Shown here one piece after another: positions 16,523 to 25,507 of a stretch of 48,090 nt of DNA (the stretch's first letter is position 1; each line of letters begins with the position of its first letter). The notes beneath the pieces were generated by a model. The model saw nothing but the letters and a program-made list of their open reading frames with translations. It did not search any database and was not told the DNA's origin. The stretch is from Ensifer sp. IC4062 (GTDB lineage: Bacteria > Pseudomonadota > Alphaproteobacteria > Rhizobiales > Rhizobiaceae), in the NCBI RefSeq assembly GCF_020193575.1, contig NZ_JADYVD010000056.1, positions 1 through 48,090 of the forward strand. Direction: 5' to 3'. A program made the translations under genes and the position numbers.

Positions 16523-18559
16523 TCAGATATCCTTGAGAAGCCGAAGCGCGTCGTAGATCGCTGCGTGCGTGTTGCGCGCCGCGACCGCATCGCCGATGCG
16601 GAAGAGCTGGAACTTACCTTGCGGGTTACGCACGACGGATTGCGGCTCGCCGGCGATCAGCTGATCGTGCGACGTCTCCCCGAGATTGCTCGAAGCTGGC
16701 TTCAGCTCGAAGTACAGCTCATCCAGCGGGATGGTGCCGTGGTTGATCACCACCTGATCCACCCTGCGCTGCTTCGCAACGCCGCCGTAATCACTGCCGA
16801 CATGCGCGATCAGTTGGTTGCCTTCGCGTTCAACTGCATCGAGCCTGTAGGTGACGGTGAAGGTCACGTCCAGTTTCTGCAAGGAACGCATGTAGGGGAC
16901 GAGGTTCATCGCCATGACTTCCGGCGCGAAGGAGCGGTCCGGCGTCATGACCTCGACCTTGGCGCCGGCATTGGCGAGGAATTCCGCGGCCTGCAGACCG
17001 GCATGGTCGCCGGCGTCGTCGAAGACAAGGACGTTGGTACCCGGCTTGACGTCGCCCGAGATGATGTCCCAGGAGGACGCAACGAGTTCGTTGCCCTTGG
17101 AGAGGACGTCCGTGTGCGGAATTCCGCCTGTCGCGACGACGACGACGTCCGGGTTTTCCATTTGAACCGTGTCTGCCTCCGCCCAGGTGTTGAAATGGAA
17201 GGTGACGCCCAGCTTCTCGCACTGGCTCATGCGCCAGTCGATGATGCTGATCATCTCACGGCGCCGCTCGCTTTGAGCCGTGAGCCTGATCTGTCCTCCC
17301 GGATCGTTAGCCGCCTCGAAGACGACGACCTCATGGCCGCGTTCGCCGGCCACACGCGCCGCCTCCAGGCCGGCGGGCCCGGCACCGACGATCACGATCT
17401 TCTTGCGACGCTCCGCCTTTGCGATCGTATGCGGCATGGTGAGCTCACGTCCGGTCGCGGCATTGTGGATGCAATAGGCAGCGCCGCCCTGGTAAATGCG
17501 GTCGAGACAGTAATTCGCCCCAACGCAGGGCCGAATGTCGTCCTCACGCTTCTCCATGATCTTTCGGACGATATGCGGATCCGTCATGTGCGCGCGGGTC
17601 ATCCCGACCATGTCGACCTTGCCGGAGGCAATTGCGTGGCGTGCGGTGGCGACGTCGGGGATCTTGGCGGCGTGAAAGGTCGGGAAGTTCGTGGCGGCGC
17701 GAATTTCGCCAGCGAAATCGAGATGCGGAGAATTGGCCATGCCCTGGATCGGGATAACGTCGGTGAGGCCGGCGTCAGTATCGATATGCCCGCGAATGAC
17801 GTTCAGGTAATCGATAAGCCCGCTTTCCTTGAGGCGCCTCGAGATTTCAAGGCCTTCCTCCTTGCCCGTACCGCCGGGAAGACATTCGTCGGCCGTGTAG
17901 CGCACGCCCAGGATGAAATCGTCTCCGACGCGTGCTCGGATCGCCTTCAGGACGTCAAAACAGAAGCGCATGCGGTTGTCGAGCGAGCCGCCGTACGGAC
18001 CGTCGAGCTCGTTCGTCAGCGGCGACGTGAACTGGTCAAGGAGGTGCCCGTAGGCCTCCAGTTCGACACCATCCATGCCGCCCGCCTTCATGCGCTCGGC
18101 CGCATCGGCAAAATCCTTGATGATCCTCTCGATGTCCCAGTCTTCGATCTTCTTGGGGAAGGCGCGGTGCGACGCTTCTCGGTGATGGGAGGGAGCGACA
18201 ACCGGCAGCCAGTCACCCTTGTCCCACCGCGTGCGCCGGCCGAGATGGGTAAGCTGGATCATGATCGCCGCACCCTCGTCGTGCACAGCGTCGGTCATCT
18301 GCCTGATCCACGGCACGATCTCGTCCTTATAGGCGAGCAGGTTGTTGAACACCGGCGGGCTGTCCTTCGAAACAGCGGCAGAGCCCGCGGTCATCGTCAG
18401 CGCTACACCGCCCTTTGCCCTTTCAACCGTATAGGCACGGTAGCGCTCCTTCGGCATGCCGTCCTCCGGATAGGCCGGTTCGTGCGCCGTCACGATGATG
18501 CGATTGCGCAGCGTCAAGTGCTTGAGCTGATAGGGCTGAAGGAGGGGGTCGTTCGACAT
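16523..18559 (-). CDS. stcD: N-methylproline demethylase, StcD-like (TMADH/OYE family)
   Basis: 678 residues. A TIM-barrel FMN domain of the old yellow enzyme type is at 1-360 (LTLRNRIIVTAHEPAY, GVELEAYGHLLDQF, GGSLDNRMRF). It is followed by a 4Fe-4S region and an FAD/NAD domain with VIVGAGPAGLEAARVAGERG at about 389-408. The length equals that recalled for StcD of Sinorhizobium, which removes the methyl group from N-methylproline in stachydrine (proline betaine) breakdown, passing electrons to ETF. The cluster region reads C345-VGANY-C351...C363; position 348, Cys in trimethylamine dehydrogenase, is Ala. It is the first gene of a leftward unit with the DMSP-lyase-like cupin and the broken etfBA. 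Dimethylglycine demethylase (DgcA-like) is the main alternative. Confidence 0.8.
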   Translation of the reverse strand: MSNDPLLQPYQLKHLTLRNRIIVTAHEPAYPEDGMPKERYRAYTVERAKGGVALTMTAGSAAVSKDSPPVFNNLLAYKDEIVPWIRQMTDAVHDEGAAIMIQLTHLGRRTRWDKGDWLPVVAPSHHREASHRAFPKKIEDWDIERIIKDFADAAERMKAGGMDGVELEAYGHLLDQFTSPLTNELDGPYGGSLDNRMRFCFDVLKAIRARVGDDFILGVRYTADECLPGGTGKEEGLEISRRLKESGLIDYLNVIRGHIDTDAGLTDVIPIQGMANSPHLDFAGEIRAATNFPTFHAAKIPDVATARHAIASGKVDMVGMTRAHMTDPHIVRKIMEKREDDIRPCVGANYCLDRIYQGGAAYCIHNAATGRELTMPHTIAKAERRKKIVIVGAGPAGLEAARVAGERGHEVVVFEAANDPGGQIRLTAQSERRREMISIIDWRMSQCEKLGVTFHFNTWAEADTVQMENPDVVVVATGGIPHTDVLSKGNELVASSWDIISGDVKPGTNVLVFDDAGDHAGLQAAEFLANAGAKVEVMTPDRSFAPEVMAMNLVPYMRSLQKLDVTFTVTYRLDAVEREGNQLIAHVGSDYGGVAKQRRVDQVVINHGTIPLDELYFELKPASSNLGETSHDQLIAGEPQSVVRNPQGKFQLFRIGDAVAARNTHAAIYDALRLLKDI

Positions 18560-18603
18560 ATGTCGGGCTCCGGTCTAGAAACGTCAGCTCAAACGTTACG
18601 GGG

Positions 18604-18665
18604 AAATGTACATAAGTGTCAAGAAAGAAAACATTCAAGTCCATCGTGTATACATAGGTGTACAT
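18604..18665. promoter_or_regulatory. Candidate TetR operators between stcD-like and TetR genes
   Basis: The 146-base divergent gap holds three related small palindromes: TGTACA at 18607-18612 (within ATGTACATA), TGTATACA at 18647-18654, and TGTACA at 18659-18664. The last two lie side by side, and all sit in AT-rich sequence unlike the surroundings. They are plausible sites for the TetR protein encoded just to the right, controlling both directions. This is inference from position and symmetry only. Confidence 0.45.
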
Positions 18666-18705
18666 TTTTCTTGTGTGTGCTTTCGCAATTTGTTAGGAGG
18701 TGTTT

Positions 18706-19344
18706 ATGGAGCACGTTGCAAACGACAGCGGCTGGCGCGGATCGCAGGAGGGATGGCTGGAGGCGGCCTACGAGTCGCTGCTCGAAGGCGGAGTGGACTC
18801 GGTAAAGATTCTGCCGCTGGCAAAGAGGCTCAATCTATCGCGAACGAGCTTCTATTGGTTCTTCAAGGACCGGGAAGAGCTGTTGGCAGCGCTCATCGGT
18901 CGGTGGCGGGAAAAGAATACCGGCAACATCGTGAAGCAGTCAGAGGCGTACGCGGAATCGCTGGCTGAAGCGATGCTTAACGTATTCGATTGCTGGCTGA
19001 ACAAGGACCTATTCGACTCGAAGTTTGAATTTGCCGTGCGCAGTTGGGCACTCCAGTCCGAAGACATCCTGACTGAAGTTCAGCGCGCCGATCAGCTTCG
19101 ATTGGAAGCCCTCAAGCGTATGTTCATCCGTTTCGGTCATTCGGAGATAACCGCCGATGTCCGCGCCCGCACGACCTATCTCGTTCAGATCGGCTATATC
19201 TCGATGCAGACTAAGGAAGACATCGCCACCCGCATGAAGCGGATCCCCGAGTACATCGCGATCTACACGGGCCAAGTGCCGGAGCAAAGGGAGCTGGACC
19301 GCTTCTTTTCGCGGCACGGCTACAAACCCGAGGCGAGAGGATAA
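18706..19344 (+). CDS. TetR-family transcriptional regulator
   Basis: 212 residues from the ATG at 18706, with AGGAGG five bases upstream; a GTG two codons earlier overlaps that site and is less likely. The N-terminal HTH is typical: WLEAAYESLLEGGVDSVKIL, then LAKRLNLSRTSFYWFFKDRE (recognition helix and the conserved Y/F-W-F-x-D/N-K/R-E). The ligand-binding part contains FAVRSWALQSEDI and YISMQTKEDIATRM, seen in a TetR subgroup often next to betaine or DMSP demethylation genes. It is divergent from the stcD-like gene and directly followed (6 bases) by the reductase gene, so it probably regulates both units. The ligand is unknown. Confidence 0.85.
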   Translation: MEHVANDSGWRGSQEGWLEAAYESLLEGGVDSVKILPLAKRLNLSRTSFYWFFKDREELLAALIGRWREKNTGNIVKQSEAYAESLAEAMLNVFDCWLNKDLFDSKFEFAVRSWALQSEDILTEVQRADQLRLEALKRMFIRFGHSEITADVRARTTYLVQIGYISMQTKEDIATRMKRIPEYIAIYTGQVPEQRELDRFFSRHGYKPEARG

Positions 19345-19350
19345 CCGACG

Positions 19351-20145
19351 ATGGGCGGCTCATTGAGAATCGGCATCGTTGGTGGAGGCGGCTGGCTCGG
19401 CGGATCAATTGCCGCTTCACTCCTCGATGCCGCTTTGGTGCAGCCGCATGATCTTTCCCTCTCTTATCGCAAGGAGCAACCGCAGCGCTTTACCGGTTCC
19501 TTCTGGACCACCGATAACCAACACCTAGCCGACCGTTCGGACGTGATTATCATGTCGGTGCGGCCTGCTGATTGGCCGCCGCTCTTGGTCGATGTCGATG
19601 GCAAGCTCGTGATATCCGTCATGGCCGGCGTCCGTTTGGGTCAGTTGGCTGAACACCACAATACGAAGAGAGTTATGCGCAGCCTGCCCAACGCTGCGGC
19701 TGAGGTCGGCAAGTCCTATACGCCGTGGATAGGCTCGGCAGATGTAACCGATCAGGACCGCGCCATCGTCCGCGCAATCTTTGATGCCTGCGGCACGCAG
19801 GACGAGGTCGCAAGCGAAAGCGATATCGATTACCTGACAGGCCTTTCCGGGGCGGGTCCGGCATTTCCCGCATTGTTGGCCGCCGCGATGATGAACGATG
19901 CCGTGGCGCGCGGGCTTGGTCGGGAGATCGCTCAGCGCGCGGTGACCTCGGTCCTGATAGGTGCGGGCCGCCTGCTTGAACGTCGCGACGAGAAGCCTGC
20001 AGACACGGTTGAAGCATTTCTTGGCTATCGCGGCACCACCGCCGCGGCGATCGAGGCAATGCGTGCCGCCGGCTTTGACGCCGCTGTCGCGGATGGCCTT
20101 GCGGCCGCTCAGAGAAAATCGGTGAGCATGGGAGAGCGCTCCTAG
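19351..20145 (+). CDS. Pyrroline-5-carboxylate reductase-like protein (ProC family)
   Basis: 264 residues, with AGAGGA upstream. The Rossmann motif GIVGGGGWLGGSIAASLLDA is at the N-terminus. SVRPADWPPLL and the MAGVRLGQLAEHH block follow, and the helical dimerisation domain has the signature DYLTGLSGAGPAFPALLAAA, then GYRGTTAAAIEAMRAAGFD (the proline-site SGxxPA and PGGTT-like region, with RGTT in place of GGTT). Classical ProC reduces pyrroline-5-carboxylate to proline with NAD(P)H. Its place in a betaine cluster suggests a specialised role on proline-derived imines rather than housekeeping proline synthesis. It follows the TetR gene by 6 bases, probably in one transcript. Confidence 0.8.
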   Translation: MGGSLRIGIVGGGGWLGGSIAASLLDAALVQPHDLSLSYRKEQPQRFTGSFWTTDNQHLADRSDVIIMSVRPADWPPLLVDVDGKLVISVMAGVRLGQLAEHHNTKRVMRSLPNAAAEVGKSYTPWIGSADVTDQDRAIVRAIFDACGTQDEVASESDIDYLTGLSGAGPAFPALLAAAMMNDAVARGLGREIAQRAVTSVLIGAGRLLERRDEKPADTVEAFLGYRGTTAAAIEAMRAAGFDAAVADGLAAAQRKSVSMGERS

Positions 20146-20217
20146 CTGCCATTGGAGCGGGCAAAACGCGGCATCCTGCTCTTCAACAACACGCCGCAAA
20201 AAGAAAAGGGAACGGCA

Positions 20218-21219
20218 ATGAAATATCTACTTGCATCAACTTGCCTAATGCTTGGTGTACTGGGAGGCTCGTCCGTCACGAGCGCCGCGGAATGCGGATC
20301 GTTGACCATCGCGAGCATGAACTGGCAGAGCGCGGAAGTGCTCTCCAACCTCGACAAGATTATTCTGAACGAGGGCTATGGCTGCGATGCTGAAATCACG
20401 ATCGGCGATACCGTCCCGACGATCACCTCCATGGCGGAAAAAGGCGAGCCGGACATCGCGCCGGAGGCGTGGATCGATCTGCTGCCAGACGTTGTCAAGA
20501 AAGGAACGGAAGAGGGCCGGATTATCAAGGTCGGTTCTCCGCTGCCTGATGGCGGCGTGCAAGGCTGGTGGATTCCTAAATATTTCGCGGATGCCCATCC
20601 AGACATCAAGACAATTCCAGACATGTTGAAACATCCGGAATTGTTTCCCGATCCGGAAGACCCCAAGAAGGGCGCGATCTTCAATGGCCCCCAGGGTTGG
20701 GGCGGAACCGTCGTCACTTCTCAGCTTTATAAAGCGTTCGATGCCGAAAAAGCCGGCTTCAAGCTCGTCGACACCGGTTCTGCCGCCGGCCTGGACGGCT
20801 CTATCGCCAAGGCATACGAGGCCAAGGAAGCGTGGGTCGGTTATTATTGGGCGCCAACAGCGCTTCTCGGAAAATATCCGATGGTCAAGCTCGAACCAGG
20901 TGTTCCGGAAGACGCGGCAGAGTGGAAGCGCTGTGTTACCGTGGCCGACTGCCCCGATCCGAAGCCAAGCGCGTGGCCGGTTGACACCATCGTGACGCTG
21001 GTGGCCAAGCCCTTCTCGGAGAAGGTCGGTCCGGAGGTCATGGACTACCTGAACAAGCGCGCCTGGAGCAACGACACCGTCAGCAAGCTCATGGCCTGGA
21101 TGACGGACAACCAGGCGAGCGGCGAAGAAGGCGCAAAGCACTTCCTCGAGGAGAACGAGGATCTCTGGACGAAGTGGGTCACTCCGGAGGCGGCCGAGAA
21201 GATCAAAGCTGCGCTCTGA
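20218..21219 (+). CDS. Glycine/proline betaine ABC transporter substrate-binding protein
   Basis: 333 residues starting at the ATG at 20218 with AAGGGAA upstream. The signal peptide MKYLLASTCLMLGVLGGSSV ends near TSAA-ECGSL, so the product is periplasmic. The mature part is OpuAC/ProX-like: LTIASMNWQSAEVLSNLDKI, DTVPTITSMAEKGEPDIAPE, GVQGWWIPKYFADAHPDIKT, and EAWVGYYWAPTALLGKYPMV, with the Trp-rich ligand box of quaternary-amine binding proteins. No ATPase or permease gene is adjacent; the ProV-like remnant at 12.7 kb is broken, so it must use a distant transporter or be a partnerless receptor. It is followed by a perfect GC hairpin. Confidence 0.85.
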   Translation: MKYLLASTCLMLGVLGGSSVTSAAECGSLTIASMNWQSAEVLSNLDKIILNEGYGCDAEITIGDTVPTITSMAEKGEPDIAPEAWIDLLPDVVKKGTEEGRIIKVGSPLPDGGVQGWWIPKYFADAHPDIKTIPDMLKHPELFPDPEDPKKGAIFNGPQGWGGTVVTSQLYKAFDAEKAGFKLVDTGSAAGLDGSIAKAYEAKEAWVGYYWAPTALLGKYPMVKLEPGVPEDAAEWKRCVTVADCPDPKPSAWPVDTIVTLVAKPFSEKVGPEVMDYLNKRAWSNDTVSKLMAWMTDNQASGEEGAKHFLEENEDLWTKWVTPEAAEKIKAAL

Positions 21220-21230
21220 CGGATCTCAAC

Positions 21231-21255
21231 GCACGGCGCGCGCGGCGCGCCGTGC
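21231..21255 (+). terminator. Perfect GC hairpin after the binding-protein gene
   Basis: GCACGGCGCGC and GCGCGCCGTGC form an 11-bp perfect stem with a 3-base loop, about 11 bases after the stop. There is no T-run. It probably stabilises the binding-protein mRNA or attenuates reading into the following demethylase gene. Confidence 0.55.
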
Positions 21256-21375
21256 CCATCCAGCCGAAAACAAACGAAAAAACGTGTGCCGGCTTCTTCA
21301 AAAGGGGAACCGAATGGGATGGTTTTATGAATTCTCTCAACGCGTGTCTCCCACTCGCATGGCCGGAGAATCCTG

Positions 21376-23361
21376 ATGTCCAAGCTGTTCCCACACCTGC
21401 TCTCACCCGCCGAACTGCGTGGGCGCACCTTAAGAAACAGAGTCGTGTTCGGTGCCCACACGGCGAACATGGCCGAAGGCGGCCTTCCGACCGAGCGGCA
21501 TGCGGCGTACTACGCCGAGCGGGCGATCGGCGGGGCGGCCATGATCGTTGTGGAACCGATGCCGGTCCATCCGGCCGCCGTCCTCACTCGGGGGAACTTT
21601 CGCCCCTCGGACGACAGCGTGATCCCGCATTTCAAGAAGATCGCCAGCGCGATCAAGGACAACGGCGCCGTCGCCATCCAGCAGCTCTATCATGTCGGCG
21701 CTCACGGCGATTCGGACAATTCCTTTCACCCGCATTGGTCGCCGTCAGGTCTTCCGAGCTATCATGACAGCGATGGCTCGCATCCGATGAGCGAGGCGGA
21801 GATCTGGGTAACGATCGACGGCTTCGTCCAGGCGGCACGCCGGTGCCAGGAGGCGGGCTTCGACGGCGTCGAAGTCTGGGCCGCCTATCTCGGCATGGTC
21901 GACCAATTCTGGACGCCCTGGTCGAACCGCCGGGATGACCATTGGGGCGGCTCTCTGGAAAACCGCACACGAATGTCACGAGAGATCCTCACGCGGATCC
22001 GGGCAATCTGCGGTCCCGATTTCATCATCGGCCTCGCGGTGAGCGACGAGCCGGATTTCAGCGTCGCGCTCTCCAGAGGAGAGCTTGCCGAAATTGTCGG
22101 CATCCATGATGAACTGGGGCTGATCGACTACGTCAGTTGCGGGTCCGGTGGCTATCTGGACTTCCATAAGCTGATGCCCACCTTCCTCTACCCGGAAAAA
22201 CTCGGAGCGGACCTTTCGGCGGTGCTCAAGCGAACCGTGAAAAAGGCGCTGGTTATCGCCGAAAGCCATATCAGAACGCCAGCGAACGCCGAGACCGTGC
22301 TCGGTGAAGGAGCGGCGGACCTGGTGTCCATAGTTCGCGGCCAGATCGCCGACCCGCATCTCGCTCGAAAGGCAAGCGAAGATCGCCCGGACGACATCAG
22401 GGGCTGCATTTCCTGCAATCAGATGTGCTGGGGCCGGCGGTCGCGTGACTACTGGATAAGCTGTCTTATAAACCCGTCTGCCGGACGGGAATTCGAATGG
22501 GGCGGCGACCGATTCACTCCGGCGGCAGAGCCCAAGAAAGTTCTGGTCGTGGGTGGAGGGCCGGCGGGCTTGGAGGCGGCGCGGGTCGCGGCAGAGCGCG
22601 GCCACGAAGTTGTCCTCGCGGAAGCCTCAAGCCGGTTGGGCGGCAACTTTCTGTTGGCCGGCATGCAGCCGCGCCGGGCGCAGATCCTTGATCTCCTCGA
22701 ATGGTATGAGCGGCAACTGGCGAAGCTCAAGGTTGATGTACGCCTGAACTGCTATGTGGAGGCGTCGGAGATCGGGGACTACGGCGCCGACGTCGTGATC
22801 GCCGCAACGGGGTCCTACTCTCCCGAAACAGGGTTTCAGAAGGCACTGCCTGCGGTCGAGACGCTGCCTGGAATCGAAAAGGGCAATGTCTTCACCGTAG
22901 AGGCGGTCATGGCGCGCCAGGCGAGACCGGGAAAGCGCGTTCTACTCCTCGATGAAGGAGGCGGCTGGCGGGGCTGCGGCACGGCCTGGAAACTTGCCGA
23001 AGACGGCCACACGGTTACGATCCTTTCGCCGGACCCTTTTGTTGGCAAGGAACTCCAGCGCACGACCGCGGATGTGCCCCTTCGACACATCCTGAGAAAG
23101 CTTGGCGTCAACTGGCTGCTCGAGGTCAGCATACTCGAGTGGCATGGCAACGGTGCCACGCTGCGCGACCACAACACAGGAGAACGGATTTTCGTAGAGG
23201 GTGACTGTCTGGTGCTCGCGACGACAAACATGCCGGCAAACTGGTTGGCGAAAGATTTGATGGCGGCCGGTCGACCGGTCGTGCAGATCGGCGATTGCGC
23301 GGCACCTCGACAGGCTCCCTATGCGTTCTATGAGGGCAGGAAAGCCGCATTGGAGCTGTGA
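21376..23361 (+). CDS. Second TMADH/DgcA-like FMN-FeS-FAD demethylase
   Basis: 661 residues, same architecture as the StcD-like protein but clearly divergent. It has an FMN barrel (LRGRTLRNRVVFGAHTANMA, GVEVWAAYLGMVDQFW, GGSLENRTRM) and a full four-Cys cluster motif C-x2-C-x3-C-x11-C (GCISCNQMCWG, then SCLINPSAG). An FAD-binding segment VLVVGGGPAGLEAARVAAER and an NAD-type segment follow. Known relatives demethylate dimethylglycine (DgcA), N-methylproline or related tertiary amines. Its TGA overlaps the next start, so it is translationally coupled to the Ldh2-type gene. The substrate is inferred from the neighbouring Rieske demethylase and betaine-binding protein. Confidence 0.8.
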   Translation: MSKLFPHLLSPAELRGRTLRNRVVFGAHTANMAEGGLPTERHAAYYAERAIGGAAMIVVEPMPVHPAAVLTRGNFRPSDDSVIPHFKKIASAIKDNGAVAIQQLYHVGAHGDSDNSFHPHWSPSGLPSYHDSDGSHPMSEAEIWVTIDGFVQAARRCQEAGFDGVEVWAAYLGMVDQFWTPWSNRRDDHWGGSLENRTRMSREILTRIRAICGPDFIIGLAVSDEPDFSVALSRGELAEIVGIHDELGLIDYVSCGSGGYLDFHKLMPTFLYPEKLGADLSAVLKRTVKKALVIAESHIRTPANAETVLGEGAADLVSIVRGQIADPHLARKASEDRPDDIRGCISCNQMCWGRRSRDYWISCLINPSAGREFEWGGDRFTPAAEPKKVLVVGGGPAGLEAARVAAERGHEVVLAEASSRLGGNFLLAGMQPRRAQILDLLEWYERQLAKLKVDVRLNCYVEASEIGDYGADVVIAATGSYSPETGFQKALPAVETLPGIEKGNVFTVEAVMARQARPGKRVLLLDEGGGWRGCGTAWKLAEDGHTVTILSPDPFVGKELQRTTADVPLRHILRKLGVNWLLEVSILEWHGNGATLRDHNTGERIFVEGDCLVLATTNMPANWLAKDLMAAGRPVVQIGDCAAPRQAPYAFYEGRKAALEL

Positions 23362-24362
23362 TGGCAGACGAAATCGAGACGTTATCCGTTGCCGAAATCC
23401 GGCGACTTGCCACCGACGCCTGTCTGGCATGCGGGGCAACTGCCGCGATGGCGGAGTCGCTCGTCGATGCTACCCTGTCTGCCGCCTGGCACGGGCGCCC
23501 GGAGGTGGGATTTCCGCATTTCCTTGATTACCTCCAAAGCCTGTGCGAGGGCCGCATCGACGGAAAGGCGTGGCCTCGCATCGAGCATCCGCTGCCGGCG
23601 TTCATTCATGCCGATGCGAGGGGCGGCATTGCGCAGCTCGGTTTCGATTTTGTCTTCGAGGACCTGGTCAAGCGGGCGCGGGCCTTCGGCATCGCCATCT
23701 TCACGCAGAGGAACAGCTATACCGCCGGCGAGCTCGGCTACTATGTGCGACGGCTGGCCGGGCACGATCTGCTGTCGATCGCCTTTGCGAACGCGCACGC
23801 GATGATGGCCCCCGCCGCGGGCGGGAAACCAGTGTTCGGCACGAACCCGCTTGCTTTCGGGGCGCCCTTGCCGGCGCCGCAGGCGCCTCTGGTTATCGAT
23901 CAGGCGGCCAGCGCGACGGCCTTTGTGAACATCGTTCGGGCGGCGGCGGAGAAAGTCTTCATTCCCGAGGGATGGGCCATCGACAATGACGGTGCGCCAA
24001 CGACCGATCCGGCAAAAGCAATGCTCGGCGCATTGTTGCCGTTCGGCGGTTATAAGGGGGCGAATATTGGCCTCATGGTCGAAATTCTGTCGGCGGGCCT
24101 TTCCGGCGCGGCGTGGTCCCTGGAGGCGGGAAACTTTCGCTCCAGCGACCGGTGCCCCAATACGGGGCTAACGGTCATTGCGATTGCGCCGATGGCGACG
24201 GGTCCTAATTTTGCAGGTCATACGGGAGATCATCTTCGCCGGTTGACGGAGCTAGGGGTGCATATCCCAGGCAGCGCCAAGCGCCGTAATCCGCCGGAGG
24301 AATGGGAGAATATCGAGATCGAGACCCAAGTCCTGGTTTCGATCCGTGAATTCCTTCGGTGA
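23361..24362 (+). CDS. Ldh2/malate-lactate dehydrogenase family reductase
   Basis: 333 residues; the ATG overlaps the preceding stop (TGATG). The sequence shows the family's layout: LATDACLACGATAAMAESLV near the N-terminus, HADARGGIAQLGFDF, then the catalytic-region block FTQRNSYTAGELGYYVRRLA, the NADPH-binding FGTNPLAFGAPLPAPQAPLV, and LPFGGYKGANIGLMVEILSA. In amino-acid contexts members reduce the cyclic imines pyrroline-2-carboxylate or piperideine-2-carboxylate. Others act on malate, lactate or ureidoglycolate. Coupling to the demethylase suggests a step on a proline- or sarcosine-like product, possibly reducing pyrroline-2-carboxylate to proline. The exact substrate is open. Confidence 0.75.
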   Translation: MADEIETLSVAEIRRLATDACLACGATAAMAESLVDATLSAAWHGRPEVGFPHFLDYLQSLCEGRIDGKAWPRIEHPLPAFIHADARGGIAQLGFDFVFEDLVKRARAFGIAIFTQRNSYTAGELGYYVRRLAGHDLLSIAFANAHAMMAPAAGGKPVFGTNPLAFGAPLPAPQAPLVIDQAASATAFVNIVRAAAEKVFIPEGWAIDNDGAPTTDPAKAMLGALLPFGGYKGANIGLMVEILSAGLSGAAWSLEAGNFRSSDRCPNTGLTVIAIAPMATGPNFAGHTGDHLRRLTELGVHIPGSAKRRNPPEEWENIEIETQVLVSIREFLR

Positions 24363-24441
24363 TTTGCCATCCTTCAACCGGATGACACGCCGAGCTCGCC
24401 GCTCCGCATGGGCCTGGTCCAGGAGGCGCGGAACGTACGCG

Positions 24442-25503
24442 CTATATCTCGACGCTTACGTGGCCCAACGGCTTGGAGCAGCAGGCGAGGATATATCCCT
24501 CCTCGATATCCTCGTCGGTGATGCCGCCATTGTGCACCATATGGACCTGGCCGTCTGTCTTGCGGACCTTGCAGGTGCCGCAGATCCCCATCGAACAACC
24601 CGAGGGGATCACCAGCCCCGCGGCCTTGGCGGACGCCAGGATCGTGTCAGTCTCGCTGCATCTGGCGGTAATGCCGGAGAGAGCGAACTCGATCTCGGCT
24701 TGGTTCTGTTCTTGGGGAACCACATCCTCGGGAACGTCCTCGGCATGCTCAGGCTCTGCCGTGAAACTCTCCTGATGATAGCGGTTCATGTCGAAACCGA
24801 GACCGGCAAGCGCCTCGCGAACGGCCCGCATGAAGGGTTCGGGGCCGCAGCAGAACACCTCGCGTTCGAGATAATCCTGCGCCATCAGACCCAGCATGAT
24901 CTGGTTGAACATTCCCCGATAACCGGTCCAGGGCCGGAAGGGATCGGGCTCTTCGACCACCCATTTCAGGTCTATCCCTACGATCCGCGACGCCATGAGC
25001 TCCATCCTGTCGCGCAGGATGATCTCGGAGGGGCGGCGCGCACAGTTGATGAAAACGATGTCCGGTTCGCGCCCGGAATCGTAAAGCCAGGTGGTCATCG
25101 CCACCATCGGCGTGATGCCGGAGCCGGCCGAGATGAAGAGATACTTCTCGGCCGGGTGATGGGTGATCGAGAATTTTCCCGCTGGCCCTATGGCTTTCAG
25201 GCGCATGCCCTTGTGGAGATTGTCGAGCATCCATCGGGTGCCGATGGATCTCTCCTGCGCCTTGACGGTGATCGTCAGCGCCGTCGGCCGCGAGGGCGAG
25301 GACGAGACCGTATAGGTGCGATAGAGCGGTCCGCCGGGAAGGGGTAGTTGCAGCGTCACGAACTGTCCCGGATCATGGTTGAACAGCGCGCCCGATGGGC
25401 TCTGGAAGCTGAAGGTCACGACATTCGGGGCTTCCGGCGTGCGGGTGACGCATTCGAGTTCTTCCGCATCATTCCAGAAGGCGAGATTTTTGAATGCGCT
25501 CAT
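24442..25503 (-). CDS. Rieske demethylase reductase (GbcB-like flavodoxin-ferredoxin reductase)
   Basis: 353 residues. An FNR-type FAD domain comes first (GQFVTLQLPLPGGPLYRTYT), then an NAD domain (YLFISAGSGITPMVAMTTWL, and CCGPEPFMRAVREALAGLGF). The C-terminal plant-type 2Fe-2S ferredoxin has C-x4-C-x2-C...C in IPSGCSMGICGTCKV and ILACCSKPLGHV. This is the standard electron-transfer partner of GbcA/Stc2-like oxygenases, moving electrons from NAD(P)H to the Rieske centre. It starts four bases after the oxygenase stop, so the two genes form an operon. Confidence 0.85.
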   Translation of the reverse strand: MSAFKNLAFWNDAEELECVTRTPEAPNVVTFSFQSPSGALFNHDPGQFVTLQLPLPGGPLYRTYTVSSSPSRPTALTITVKAQERSIGTRWMLDNLHKGMRLKAIGPAGKFSITHHPAEKYLFISAGSGITPMVAMTTWLYDSGREPDIVFINCARRPSEIILRDRMELMASRIVGIDLKWVVEEPDPFRPWTGYRGMFNQIMLGLMAQDYLEREVFCCGPEPFMRAVREALAGLGFDMNRYHQESFTAEPEHAEDVPEDVVPQEQNQAEIEFALSGITARCSETDTILASAKAAGLVIPSGCSMGICGTCKVRKTDGQVHMVHNGGITDEDIEEGYILACCSKPLGHVSVEI

Positions 25504-25507
25504 CCCC

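Noticed and set aside
16436..18805. Plus-strand open frame of 789 codons opposite the StcD-like gene
   Set aside because: It is an antisense shadow in GC-rich DNA. It is rich in Arg/Asp/His, has no family motif or ribosome binding site, and the opposite strand encodes a clear enzyme.
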